Source: Glossina fuscipes (Eukaryota > Arthropoda > Insecta > Diptera > Glossinidae). From it: a DNA stretch of 64,000 nt. The notes beneath the pieces are model-generated. The model saw only the letters and a list, made by a program, of their open reading frames with translations, was not told the DNA's origin and did no database searches. Below, piece by piece: positions 13,601 through 24,973 of the stretch. The stretch spans positions 50,019,908-50,083,907 of the forward strand of contig NW_023998415.1 of NCBI RefSeq assembly GCF_014805625.2, in the 5' to 3' direction. How positions within the stretch are numbered: the first letter of the stretch is position 1; each line of letters starts with the position of its first letter. Made by a program: the position numbers and the translations under genes.

Positions 13601-16600
13601 TAAAAGCTTACAAACATCATTTTTCCAGGCTACCCTTAAACTCTCTGTGTACAATCATAATAGACGAGTTGTTTTTGCTATGAAAGCATTACATAGTTAG
13701 TTAGTTAGTTAATTAATAATGAATTCATTGAAGATAGGTTAAAACAAGTCAGAACATTATAGTTGAACAAGGCTGACCATTCAATACTCTACAACACATT
13801 GTGTCTAACATAATTCTCATTTTTATTATAGAACACAACAAAATTATATCTTGTTTCTATATAAAGGCATATTTTCCATGATCGTATTTACGGGGAAGCG
13901 AACCCAAAAACGCAATCCAATGTAGCACAAATTTCATCATTACATAGGGCAGGGATCCTGAAATAAGAGTTCATTTGTGTATGAAATTATTATAATATTA
14001 TGGGTTACTTTCCATCACCACCTATTAAAACTTCGACTTTTCGATTTTTGGTATACATCTTTGTGAAATTCCTTATTAGTGTGGGACCCAAAAAATAGGC
14101 CGAGATGGTCCAAATTTGGAACAGTTAATTTTGTTTTTTTGATATAATTTTCATTCTGAAGCAGTGAAAATTGCACGTTTTTGTCGTATGAACTTCAGTT
14201 TTCGTTTTATGAGAGGAAGTTCAAAAATACGCCGGTTCAAAATTTTCATACCAATTTAGAATGCCGGCAAATCTTCGCATTGTTTATAATGAAGATGTTT
14301 TATCAAAATCACTAGCCAGCAAATCTGTTTGCCCGTTTTCTTTCTGGATGTTTCGATCTTGAATCTGCGACATGTATCAGGATCGGATTCATCAATTGAT
14401 AAAATCGACAGACAGACAGACCGACACATCTTATCCTAAGGCAAATAAGGCATTTCAATATTTGAATATAGTATGAATTACTAATAAAAAATGTTATGAA
14501 AAAATTCTCATTTCCAAGAATGAGTTAGCTTCATAGAGCTTGAATGCGCGCGATGTAAAATGTGTTACATGCAACATGCAACAATAATATGAGAAAAAGA
14601 TTGCTGTGCAAAATGGATGAAGCGAGCAAGCTTCAATCAACAATTTACTCAAAGTATTTTGCTTTATCTTAGCAACTATACATAAACTGGGCAACCTTGT
14701 CCTTTTTCCACAGTCCCGATGAACGAGCGAATGTATATCACAAAGAAGAAAAAAATCAACTCTGTACATACACTAACACCTAATGCCCAATACCAGTGAG
14801 ACGCAGAAGACGCAAAGAGAAACCAGTATGCCGCGACAGCATGCGAACAGTTGCACGAGCTCTACACCACATAAAGGAGGATTTTCGTGACCGATTTGGA
14901 GTCATTTCTTCGGCCGTCAAGGCACTTTTTGAAAAGCAGTTTTTTCCATCGTCCTAATATTCTTCTTTTAATGAAGCAGTTGCATTAAGGCAGACTAATC
15001 ACAATTTTTATAGCACATTTTATGCCCCACATACTCGCGCCAAGCCTAATAATAATAGACTTGTTGCCGATCAATTCTTTTGAATTTTTATTTTTATATT
15101 TGAAGCTTTTCATTTGCATTAGTGTTTTTGCTTTTACCTTAAATTAATGTAAAAGTTTTCTTCTTTTTTTTTTTGCCTTTACAGCGGCTGTTGTATTGAC
15201 TTTTTTTCTTTGCTGGCTACCTTTCCACTTGCAACGTTTATGGATCATTCATGGAAGATCTCATAGCCATTATTTGACTATCAATGAAGTGCTCTTTTCA
15301 TTGGCTGGTTTCTCTTATTATATTTCATGGTAAAAAAAAAAGTTATTTTTATTATCTAAATTTTCATATAAAAATGTATAAACAAATAATATATATATTT
15401 TTCTATAGCACAATAAATCCCATGTTATATAATGTCATGTCTCATCGTTATCGCGTTGCATTTAAAGAAGTTTTATGCAATAAACGTAAAACAGTTCCAT
15501 ATAGTAACGGTTGTGGTAATGATGCATCGAGTGCTCGCGAAATAACTGTAGCTTCAAGTCTTTATAATACCAGCTCATCGGATCCTCGTTGCTCGGTAAA
15601 TTTATAAATGTATAAATTAATATTGAATGTCCAAAAGTGATTTTCCCTAAAGCACATTTTTATCGATATTGCTTAAAACTTTTCTTTTCTCAAAGACACG
15701 GACTCGTTCTTTAAATTTTGTAAATAACAGGCGGGAACGAAATTCTATACAATCGAACAATATTATTGGTTGGCGTCACGAAATCTGTCCAGTGTTAGAG
15801 AAGGTAATTATTAAGAAAGAAAAGAAAAAAAAGTAAAGAAATTATATTCGGTTATGACCGAATCTTTTATACCCATCATCGTCATCCCAAAATAGACTAA
15901 AAACAAACGGAAAAATTGCATTTTCACGCTCTATACTATTGGGTGGGTGTGTGAACAATTTTTTCAGTAAAAGTCGAAATTGATGTGTGCCACGTTTGTC
16001 TATTATAGTTTATCAATAGAAAAAGGAAACGAGTTTATGAATAACGAAAGCAAAGGTGGTCATTGCAAAGTAGGCATGTTCTTGGACCAATTTAGGACAT
16101 TTTTAAACTCCCTTGTAATTCAATGCGAAATACTTACATAATTGGGCTAACGGACAAATGGACAGACGAACGGGCGCTTCATGCTTAAGTGTATATCAAG
16201 TTTGACACTGCTCAAAAATATATATACTCTATGAGATTTTTGAAGATGGGTTCTGTCCATTTAAAAGGTTCTGACAAAAAAGTGAAAACTTAAGATTGGG
16301 TAGGCGATATCTATTCCTCCCATTTTTATAAAGGCACTACAAGTATCGCCCATAGAATATGCGTTTGCACATTTATCTGTTCTGGTTTCTGGCTAATGAA
16401 ACGGAGATGCTCTCAGTATACTTGACATTGTAGGCATGGCCTACGACGGATTTGACCCATTTTCCCATGCCAATCTGCGAGGAAGAACTTTCAACGCTTC
16501 TGCCGGATTTGAAATCGTTAGCTTAGTATATGCGATCATAAAAATTGTATAGACGGACTGACGGACATGTTTAAATTGATTTGGAAATTGATGCTAATCA

Positions 16601-16945
16601 AAAATGTGTACATATCATGAGCACTTTGTAGCTTCCTTCTGGGTGTTGCAGGCGTTTTGACCAACTGAATATACACTTCGTCCTTCGATGATGAGTAAGA
16701 AAAAATCTGGCTTTGCATTTGTATTTAGTTAAAATCGATATAACATTCGCATTGAGTTAAAATTATTTGAGAAAGTTGTTTTTTTCCTTTTGAATATACT
16801 GATGCACGTAAAGAATTCAACTCTAAATGGTACAAATAATATCATCGTATGTGTTGATAATAATACCAACGGCAGTACAAAGGTTTTTACCGAAAATGAA
16901 GTCCATGAGACATTATTAAATCATAATAATGAAACTTGCATTTAA
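4672..16945 (+). CDS. CapaR: CAPA/periviscerokinin receptor-like GPCR (N-terminal exon not found)
   Basis: Rhodopsin-family neuropeptide receptor. Spliced exons, all in phase: 4672-4822, 6924-7014, 7122-7321, 7456-7605, 7684-7755, 15185-15329, 15409-15595, 15696-15803, 16814-16945 (411 codons plus TAA). Exon 1 carries TM1 and TM2, with LGN and the tract [19 protein letters not shown]. Exons 2-3 carry TM3, with a disulphide Cys in LPFCKIRAY and the G-protein motif ERYLAICHP, then TM4. Exon 4 has the loop-2 Cys (AFCSLQ) and TM5 ending FYGRMGAKI. Exon 6 has TM6 ([13 protein letters not shown]), and exons 6-7 have TM7 with NPMLY. The tract [17 protein letters not shown] and the TM3 region resemble insect CAPA receptors more than pyrokinin receptors. 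In flies this receptor senses CAPA peptides on Malpighian tubules and controls fluid secretion through calcium. The start codon and N-terminus must lie in an upstream exon, not identified. The last two exons are less certain; reading through the 15596 donor gives a shorter tail ending at 15607. Confidence 0.85.
6519..6640 (-). mobile_element. Helentron-like fragment inside a CAPA-receptor intron
   Basis: Short inverse match to the family II tract TGTCCGTCC, TTTGTGT and AATTTTTGAGATATTTTGAT. Neither end is preserved. Confidence 0.4.
8520..9250 (+). mobile_element. Helentron-like element, family II, complete ends
   Basis: It begins CAAGGTATATTAAGTTAGCG, continues with the GATCTAAGCCTGTCCGTCCC box, and ends with ATTAAATGGTCGGCATTGCC plus CGACTATAATGTTTTTACTTG. 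The inverted pair GTCGG/CCGAC forms the 3' hairpin, followed by the short tail and T-run seen in DINE-1 elements. About 730 bases; it lies in the large CAPA-receptor intron. Confidence 0.65.
9700..9795 (-). repeat. tRNA-derived SINE head, decayed copy
   Basis: The minus strand carries CGCGGGTTCAACTCTTAAAT, a B-box-like block followed by a CGGTAGAATT tract like the GTGCGGTCGAGTTT that follows the 11.8 kb B box. The A box is weak. Confidence 0.4.
11795..11905 (-). repeat. tRNA-derived SINE head
   Basis: On the minus strand an A-box-like TGAGTGGCCGTGTGGGC (11890-11874) is followed about 36 bases on by a B-box-like GTGGGTTCAAACCTC (about 11844-11830). These match RNA polymerase III internal promoter consensus. 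The block does not fold as a normal cloverleaf, so it is a SINE or tRNA relic rather than a working tRNA. Confidence 0.5.
12168..13018 (+). mobile_element. Helentron-like element, family I, complete ends
   Basis: It starts TTTATACCCATCACCGAAGG, has two internal TCTGTCTGACC/TCTGTC-type boxes (about 12295 and 12730), and ends GATTCGGTCCCGATCGAATT then TTCTTACTTG. The ATTCGGTC/GATCGAAT inverted pair is the terminal hairpin. It lies in the large CAPA-receptor intron. Confidence 0.65.
13742..14445 (-). mobile_element. Helentron-like element, family II
   Basis: The left edge AAAACAAGTCAGAACATTAT then AGTTGAACAAGGCTGACC is the inverse 3' hairpin end. The right part carries GACAGACAGACAGACC in place of the GTCCGTCC box. 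It lies in the large CAPA-receptor intron. Confidence 0.55.
15815..16735 (-). mobile_element. Helentron-like element, family I, in the CAPA-receptor last intron
   Basis: The left edge reads AAGAAATTATATTCGGTTAT and GACCGAATCTTTTATACCCA. This is the inverse of the family I hairpin end, with a near-perfect ATTCGGT/ACCGAAT stem. Two inverse GGACAG/GGACATG boxes lie near 16153 and 16558. It fills most of the intron between 15804 and 16813. Confidence 0.6.
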
Positions 16946-17029
16946 GCTCATTGAACCATTTGTAAGACTGCTCGTTACGTGGTCTATAAGAATTAAATAT
17001 AATAACAATGATAATGAGAAATTGAACTA

Positions 17030-17035
17030 AATAAA
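17030..17035 (+). terminator. Polyadenylation signal of the CAPA-receptor gene
   Basis: AATAAA lies 85 bases after the proposed stop codon at 16943-16945. This supports the last coding exon and marks the likely transcript end. Confidence 0.5.
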
Positions 17036-17324
17036 GTCTGTGTATTTTTTATACTGAATGTTATTTATCTATCTAATAATTCTATGAATAAATCAATATT
17101 TGCTAATGTGTTAATTACACATCACACTGGTAGTAATTGTAGCAAAGCAGTAATGTAGTAAAGTAATGCATACACATATATAATTTTACATACATTTTAT
17201 TGTATTTATATCATTCATATGTACTTTAAAAATCTATATTAAATTTAGTGTAAATGTTTTTATATATACGATAAGGTATTTTTATATGTACATTTGTTAA
17301 ATATCCTATAAATATGCTATCTTT

Positions 17325-17980
17325 TTATACCCATCACCGAAAAATGACGCCTATATTCATGTTGTCAAAATGTTTGCAGCGCCCAGAAAAAAACTTCAAG
17401 ACCCCCCCCAGCCCCCCCCCCCCTCCCACAAGGTAATACATGTTCTTGACCAGCATCAAATTCTAAATCGATTTAAGTCTGTCCGTTTGTCCGTCTGCCC
17501 GTCTGTTGTAAATACTCTCTTGACTGCAAAAATGAAGCTATCGACTTCAAATTTCCCAGATTGACATTGGAACGTGTTGCACACAGATTGCTATTGAAAA
17601 TGGGCAAACTTGTGTGCTATAGTGTGTAATAATTTCATTTTGTTTTTTCAGAAGCAAACTTGCCAAACTCCATAAGGTAGATAGATTCTTGTCCGATTTC
17701 GAACTTGGAATGCATCTAAGCATTTGTCTCTCTGTCCATTCGCGCGACTGTGTCGTATTTGTAGTAAACACTTTCCCCTTTGCAAAATATGAAGACAACG
17801 CCTGCAAACTTGCAAAAAACTCTATGAACACTTTTGCTTTCCGTATTTTTACTTCGTTCTCACAAAGTACCACACGTAAACCATATAGATAGAAGCCAAC
17901 TGCCCCTACCCTTAAGGGTCACGGTAATGGGTACAAAAAAGTCGGTCACGACCAAATAATCTTTTCTTACTTTTTTTTTT
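17325..17980 (+). mobile_element. Helentron-like element, family I
   Basis: It starts TTTATACCCATCACCGAAAA and ends GTCGGTCACGACCAAATAAT then CTTTTCTTAC and a T-run. Like the 12.2 kb copy it has two TCCGT/TCTGTCC boxes. It lies just downstream of the CAPA-receptor poly(A) signal. Confidence 0.6.
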
Positions 17981-19196
17981 TTTTTTCTATAACAAATTTG
18001 TGATTAAATGTGATTTACTCTAGTCGATTACATATTTTATTTTTTTCTTTTTATTTAATATTGGAAAATAGCTACTCTACTAGGAACGTTTAAATATTTT
18101 TATTCAATTTTTTTTCTTCCAACTCTTCTCATTAGTTTTGCAAAAAACTATCTAATTAAAGTTGAACTTATTTGAAAAAGTGAGGGAAAAAGAAATTAGC
18201 CTTAAACGCCCATAAAAAATGCATTTTGCCTCCCAATCGAAGCTTCAATTTCGATGAAAGAACAACGAAAATTTACTCAGTGAAAAAAAAAAAAAAATGT
18301 TTATAAAGCACTATGTATAGCACATATATATATATACATACATACATATATATATTTATGAAAGAGGACAGAGAATGAGTCAACTGTACAACCATTTAAA
18401 ATACATATATTTTTTAATCATCGTAAGACCGGATTAGCCTACCGTACTGAACTATCTAACAATTTATGATTTCATTATAAACTATTTGTCGTAATAAAAA
18501 AGTAAACGAAGCGATCAGGATATCAAATCTAGATATGTACAAAATAATTCATATTTTATTCGCAGTCATTCTGCCTGCGATTTGTTATAGAACTCATATT
18601 TACATATACATACATTATCTTGAAGAGGTAAACTTTTTTAAGTTAAGAAACAGTATCCTACGTGATTCGAGTTATTGCATTGATATCTAACAATACGGGG
18701 AGACAAATTTGCTACAGTTTGAGCTTTTAAAATTAAATTAACAATTGCTGGCATTTTAATATTAAACTCATATCCAAATATTTTGTTCATACTCATTAAT
18801 GTTGTTCATTATCTTAATGTACTTGATTACCTGACTTTGTTTAATACATAAATGAAAAGACACAGAATTGAAATTTAAAAAACAACCCTTTAAATATATT
18901 AATGTTATTACGTATTAAATATTGAGTATAATTTTAAAATATATGCATTTTTTTTAATTACTTGCAGAACATTCTTCGTAAGTATTTTACTCGAGTTTTG
19001 TTCAAAATCATGCCCTTTTTAGCAAGCACGTCCAATTGCTATTTTCATATGAGCGACTAACTTTCATAATAAAAAAAAGTCCTTTCATCAATATTATCAC
19101 TTTCATGCCAACGCCGAGTCTGCATAGGGCAAAATTCGCTTCGCCTGCAAGCTGTTCAACTTTATGGCGAGTCATATCGACCTTTTCACGACTCAC

Positions 19197-19930
19197 TTTT
19201 ATACCCACCATTGAAGGATGGAGATGTAATCACTTTGTTTTCTTTTCATAACATGTGTAAAATCCAAAATGAAACTTCAGAGACTCTATTAAGTAGATCA
19301 ACGTGAAACCCTGAACTGATTAATCCGTGTCTGTCCGTCCGTTAGATGTTTGTGTTATCACGCTCCCGGTCGCAAAAACATTGGAAGTCTTGGCACGCAG
19401 ATTGGTAGTAAAAACGGACCAAGTTGGTCAGAGCAGACGCCCGCAGTGAGGCATATACTGAATGCAACTCCGATTTTCTCAACGAAAATTCGACTGATTT
19501 TGCACGTTTCTCAGAAATTATAAAAGTTAGAAGACTGAAATTTTCCACATTTACTTAACGGTACAGTCTACTCTTTACATGCAAAAATGGAAAAAATCTG
19601 TTATACCCACATGAAGTTACAGATAATTGAATTCTATATTTTTTTTCACTTTTTTGAGGTTTTATACTTATTTATCATAACACAAACAAGATAGAATGTT
19701 TAAAACTATTCTGTACATTCGTCATTGAAGATATAAAAATCTGCCTAAAAATGGATGGGTTCTAAAATGAATATTTTAGACGCCGCGTTTAATTGGTTCT
19801 TAGTAATACGAACTTGATATGGCTATCAAATAAAAGAACTTCGAGAGTAGTATGTGAAAAGCACAGTGGTGGGTATACAAGACTTGGCCCTCGTCGAATA
19901 TAACTTTCCTACTTGTTTTTTTTTTTTTAA
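19197..19930 (+). mobile_element. Helentron-like element, family I
   Basis: It starts TTTATACCCACCATTGAAGG, carries TGTCTGTCCGTCCGTTAG (about 19327), and ends GTGGTGGGTATACAAGACTT, CGTCGAATATAACTTTCC, TACTTG and a T-run. Confidence 0.65.
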
Positions 19931-20433
19931 ATAAATTTTAAATTTTGATAAAAACTAAGGAAGCAAAGTGGCAAGTAAAAATACACGTCGATTTTTTTTT
20001 TTTGGAATTATTGAGTCTAAAAACAACTCTTTTTGTTTGACACCATCATGTAAAACTTGAAAAATTGAAAATTAATTTTTCTTTGTGTTATAAGTGCTAT
20101 TAAACTTAAAGAAAGAATTTCAAATAATTCTTTATTCTTTCAGAGCTACATATTATAGTCAAATCACTAAGCGAGAAATAACTCTGAAAAACCAACAATC
20201 CGAGAAGAATCCGCAAAGAATCATGAGAGTCAACTCCCCTTTTGTGGCGACCAGCTGGGCTTTTAGTCTGACAATAACAAACAAGTAACAACAGACGCTT
20301 TGTTTGCCAACTTAGCTACTGCTATTAACGAAATATATTCTCAGTTCCCATGAAAAGTTATTAAATATTAAATTGCTCAAGTTCGGGCCAATATATACCC
20401 AAAAACAAATATATATATATATATATGTATATA

Positions 20434-21689
20434 TTAGTTTGGGGAAAAAGAAATCCATTATTTTTATATGAACTTCAGGACTTTATTTAACATGCTTCGG
20501 ATTGTCCGATTTGGGTCAAATATGCACCGTTTTGTTGTACGATTTGTTGCCATTTTAAAGGTAACTTCAAAATGCCTCTCTCATAGAAGTCCTGGTCTCT
20601 ATTTGCAAAAAACTCTAGTAGTCGATTTTCACAATCCTCCCTAGATTCCAATGTTTTATCATTAAAGAAATTTTGGAAGGGAAGAAAACGATGATAATCG
20701 CTTGGTGCCAAGTCCGGACTGTATGGCGGATGCATTAAAACTTCCCAACCAAGCTCCCGAAGTTTCTGGCGAGTCACTGTAGATGTGTGTGGCCTAGCGT
20801 CATCCTGGTGGAACACGACACCTCTCCTGTTGGCCAATTCTGGCCATTTCTGATCAATCGCTATCTTCAAACGGTTCAGTTGTTGACAGTAGAGATCAGA
20901 ATTTAGCGTTTGGCCATATGGAAGCAACTCATAATAAATAATCCCCTTCCAGTCCCACCAAATGCATAGCAAAACCTTCCTGGCCGTTTGCGGTGCTTCA
21001 CCGTTCTTTGACCACGATCGTTTTCGCACAGGGTTATCGTATGTGATCCATTTCTCATCTCCATTCACCATCCGTTTAAGAAATGGGTCTATCTCATTCC
21101 GTTTGGCCAAGGCTTCGCAGATGGAAATTCGATCCATCATCCATCATGTTTTTTTCTGTTAATTGGTGTGGCACCCAAACATCGAGCTTCTTTTTGAATC
21201 CAGCTTTCTGTAAATGGTTTAAAACTGTTTCCTGGGCGATATTACGATTGCTAACATGCCGGTCAACTTCGATCATTTCTCCGATTTTATCGACATTTTC
21301 GACGACCGGCCTACCTGTGCGAGGTGCATCTTTAACATCAAAAATTCCTGAACGGAATCTACGAAACCAAAATTGCACATAATTGGCTGTTACAGTATCG
21401 GAACCATAAACACCATTCACAATTTTAGCCGCCTGGCTTGCATTTTCGCGTTTGTCAAAGAAAAACTATAAAATGTACCGAATTTTCTCTTTGTTCACTT
21501 CCATTTTTAACACGCTGTAACTCACAACTGAATGCACCAAACAAAAAACAGCAAAAGAATTTTTTTTACTGCGAAATGTCACCTTTCCAACGAGCATAAA
21601 TCTGAAATGGTTTGATCGATACTTTACGAGAAATCTATCAGTGCAGCCATCTACCGAAAAAATAATGGATTTCTTTTTCCCCAAACTAA
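20434..21689 (-). mobile_element. Complete but inactive mariner transposon
   Basis: Inverted terminal repeats of about 32 bases are intact: 20434-20465 starts TTAGTTTGGGGAAAAAG and its inverse ends at 21689. Both ends are flanked by TA (20432-20433 and 21690-21691), the usual mariner target duplication. The transposase gene runs on the minus strand from a start near 21504 to 20487. It keeps the mariner landmarks GDEKWITYDN, CIWWDWKGIIYYELLPYG, VFHQDDARPHTS and HPPYSPDLAPSDYH, giving a DD34D triad. It is dead: an in-frame TAG replaces a codon just after IRYIL (about 21466), and there is a frame change near 21140 caused by a short duplication. Two segments (after NIAQE and after GEAPQ) look shorter than in related transposases as I remember them. 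The type resembles mellifera-group mariners. Confidence 0.9.
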
Positions 21690-21989
21690 TATATATATAA
21701 ATAGAAACTTCATTACAGACTCTTTAGCGTACGGTTATACAGGCGGAATGATCTACGATTACTCAGGTTCAAGTTCGTAGCAACTATAAAGCATAATTCC
21801 TTCAGATTTTTTCAAAATTTGTTCAACTTGCGAATAATTACTAATTTAATTAAAACTTATTTTGGCAGATAAGATTTATTTTTGTTTGCCCTCCACATAT
21901 GTCATAAGAACGTTCTGTCTTGTGGGAGTATTTCAATGCTTTCTTCTCTCACATCACGCACGTATACATGCATGCACGTGTGCATAAAC

Positions 21990-22017
21990 TCACACACACA
22001 CACACACACACACACAC
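21990..22017. repeat. (CA)n microsatellite
   Basis: About 14 uninterrupted CA units, the longest CA run in the window. Confidence 0.95.
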
Positions 22018-22490
22018 CCTATGTGTGTCTCCAATTGAAGTAACGAAAGAAAGAAATTCTTTGAATACATGAAACCATCTGAAGGCTCACAAATGTTTTA
22101 TACTTATGAAGCAACTACTGGATAAGAATAAGGTACACACTCTTCAGTGCCATTTACATTCTTATTATAAATGAAATCTTCAATTAAAAATACATTGAAT
22201 GCATTAAAACGTTAAAGTACATATATATATTATATATATAGTTCACTCATCAAAATCTATTTATACGCATAGCCGCATTGGTTTGTGTACAAGTTTGCTT
22301 GTTAGAAACATGGACGAATGGATTTCGCATTTACGTATTTATCGCAGTAGTAACATTTAAAGAGCATTAAATCACAAAATAAAAAAAAAAAAGTAATGAA
22401 ATGGAATTCATTTGTGTGCCTTCTTCGAGATTCGAAAACTTCATCAATAACCATATAAATAGAACCAGTTAATTAAACTTCCTCTTATTG

Positions 22491-22862
22491 ATGAATATAG
22501 CAGAAAATCTTTCAATTTGTATCACATGGCATAAGCCATTTATTGATAGAGGAATGCATGAAATGAATGAAACGAAATCGAAACCGACCGTTTGTATGAC
22601 TACAACTTGTTTATTTAAACGTATCGATTATCCGATTACACTAAATGAATTAATGTGCATGGCGTGTCTATGTCATTGGTTAATCGAGTCTATAAAAATT
22701 TTAACGGAAGCTGACAAAATCATACCGAATAAGGTCTCTTGTGACCAAGTGCGTAAGCAAACGTTGTTAGGCAACTCAAGAAAATGTAAAGGAAACAAAA
22801 TGCTTGAAAGCAAGTTTAAACACGTGCATCGACACTATTTCGATCAAATATATTTGAAATGA
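22491..22862 (+). other. Unassigned 123-codon open frame with upstream TATA-like box
   Basis: An uninterrupted frame from ATG 22491 to TGA 22862, with seven cysteines and a short hydrophobic patch (MCMACLCHWLIESIKIL). A TATAAATAG lies about 40 bases before the ATG. I do not recognise it. It could be chance in AT-rich DNA or an exon of an unseen gene. Confidence 0.2.
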
Positions 22863-22957
22863 TATCAAAGCAACTTAAATTAAATCATACAACAGAAATT
22901 AAATTTCCCACAAATGCTCTTTTAATAATGATTTGGTTATATGTTGCTTTTTGCATT

Positions 22958-22969
22958 TATATATAAAAA
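22958..22969 (+). promoter_or_regulatory. Candidate TATA box for the secreted-protein gene
   Basis: A TATATATAAAAA run lies about 110 bases upstream of the ATG at 23076, leaving room for a start site near 22990 and a short leader. A second TATATAAAA (about 23051) is too close to the ATG to be useful. TATA-like runs are common in this AT-rich DNA, so the call is tentative. Confidence 0.3.
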
Positions 22970-23075
22970 CTTAAAGATTTCACTAAAATAGTCGCAGTCT
23001 CATACAAATCATTACGAGTGGTATTGATTTAAGGCGCAAAAAAATAAAAATATATAAAAATCATAATTTATAACA

Positions 23076-23862
23076 ATGGGATGGCAATCGCTTGTGAGTT
23101 CTAACGAAGTCGTCGTATATTATCATCCTTTAAAAAAAAAAACTCTTATATCCTTCATTTTGATTAGGTTAAAGTTGTGCTGCTAATATGCTTAGGGGAA
23201 TTTTTGCATACGAAATATGTTCGTGCTACAATGCCAGCGTTTTATAGGCAAGTGAAGTTGCTGCCATTTTTGCATACAGCAAGCCCACAACAACAAGATG
23301 CAATTAGAAATCAGCGTTCTTTATATGGATCAGGTCAACAAGTCGCAAGTTATAATATCGCTTCTCTAGGTGCTAGTCATGTACCGCAAAATGGATTGAT
23401 TAACTTGTTGGAATCGACTAAGCAACAAGGCTTTCCGAATAATGCTGCTGTTGCTTTTGCTAATCCTGGTGCTAAAGATATAATCCCGAATATGCCTATG
23501 TCGCTCTCGTTGCCCCCATTTTTACCATTAAAACTAGGTGGACAAACGGCTGGTACATCCAGTGTTAGTGTCGCCACTGCCGAAGACTTTCAAGATCTTG
23601 CGCAAGCTAATCTTCGTCTTCAGAGTCCTTTCGATGGCAAACGATACGCTCCCATCAACGCGATGCTTGCTCGTCCTTTTAACAAGCCCGGGTAAAAAAT
23701 TCCAATTACGAGTTTTCATCACACTTTATCACTTCCTCGTCCGCTTTTGCATGCATTTTCAGTGTATCTTTCCTACCGCCACCGTCAATATTGACTCATC
23801 CACCAGGCCCTTTGAGTCTTGTGTCCTCAAGTCAATTGCTTAGCAATTGGAAAAATGACTGA
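23076..23862 (+). CDS. Small secreted proline-rich protein, unknown function
   Basis: Three exons in phase: 23076-23093, 23168-23691 and 23763-23862, giving 213 residues. The donors GTGAGT and GTAAAA and the acceptors are canonical, and the introns are 74 and 71 bases. The start is ATG at 23076. Exon 1 encodes only MGWQSL, which joins a hydrophobic stretch (VKVVLLICLGEFL) to form a probable signal peptide ending near residue 26. The mature part has one or no cysteine and is rich in Pro, Leu, Ala, Ser, Asn and Gln, with two proline-rich patches (about 113-128 and 182-200). A Gly-Lys-Arg site at 163-165 could be a prohormone cleavage/amidation signal, but no known neuropeptide follows from it. 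I do not recognise the family. The coherent splicing, TATA box and nearby poly(A) signal argue that it is real. Confidence 0.7.
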
Positions 23863-23961
23863 AGCGTAAATGCATCATTTTGAGTTTTTTTTTGTTTTTT
23901 TTTTCAATAACTAAGTTTTTAGTCTTAATATAATTAAAGTAATGTTCTCTTTTGTCTTATC

Positions 23962-23967
23962 AATAAA
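23962..23967 (+). terminator. Polyadenylation signal of the secreted-protein gene
   Basis: AATAAA lies 100 bases after the TGA at 23860-23862, in a typical insect 3' UTR position. Confidence 0.5.
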
Positions 23968-24654
23968 GGTTATCGAGCGTGATTTTTTTGCAAAGAAAGT
24001 ATGAAACGTTCTTGAAAATTTCTTAGTAGAGGGAAACTTTATAATACTTTGCGGCTAGGGAACGCTAAGCGAGGTATTGCACAGGATGCTGAAGCAATGG
24101 CACATAAACTTTAAGATTCGAACAATCTTATGCATCACAAATTTTAACGTGAAATTCAAACTGTCACAAATATTCCATCTTAGGATTAAGCCAATAACAT
24201 AAAATAAAACTTTCCTGTATCCATTTATCTTATGTTTCCCATCTAGCTTCCAGTTTCATTTCAAAGCAATAATAATCTATGATTACTTTGAGCAGCACGA
24301 TCTAATAAAAATGAAACAAATGCATTATATATTTACACACGTACACACACTCATATATATTAAGGGTAATATAAAAAGTCTTCGCGATTTGTTATCACTG
24401 CATGATGTTGATGCCTATATTTCAGGGGCAACACTCAATTGATTGTCGCAAGCGAACATATTCTTATAAGGTGACATATAGTTTTCTAATTCTTTGCTTA
24501 TGTAAAAATTTATACTATACTGACTAGAAAAGGAGCGAAACATCTTAAGGATATACGTTATATAATGCTTTTTTCCTATTAAAGAGGTACCGAAAAATTT
24601 GTGAAGTATAACATGAGAATAGTGTGAATGAACAAAGGACCCAGGAATGATTCT

Positions 24655-24855
24655 CTCAATTCCGGAAGATGCACTTCGTTCAGGTCGGGCGGTCATTGAG
24701 AAAGTCGGAGCAAGATCGGCTCGTAAGCTGTCAGAAAATAGCGGAGGCACTAAACAACAACCACATGAACGTTTGGAATCGTTTGCACAGAACAAGCTAC
24801 AAAAAGAAGCTGCAAAGGAGAGAAAAAAACCGCGGAGACTTTTCACATCATCCAT
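24655..24855 (+). mobile_element. Mariner N-terminal fragment
   Basis: In shifting frames the DNA encodes RSGR, ARSARKLSEN and VWNRLHRTSYKKKLQ. These correspond to the linker and second helix-turn-helix of a mariner transposase (GRP motif, then RLH..GYKKKL). No catalytic part follows, and no inverted repeats were seen. Confidence 0.5.
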
Positions 24856-24920
24856 GCGTATGTGTGCATGAGAACATTTCTATAAGTTTAGATAAAGTAA
24901 AACTGTACTTTGTATAAATA

Positions 24921-24923
24921 AAC

Positions 24924-24969
<46 letters not shown>
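24921..24969. repeat. (TA)n microsatellite
   Basis: An AT/TA run with two interrupting ACATA units, next to the mariner fragment at 24.7 kb. Confidence 0.9.

Positions 24970-24973
<4 letters not shown>

Noticed and set aside
17547..17892. Overlapping frames on both strands
   Set aside because: Both are inside a family I Helentron-like copy.
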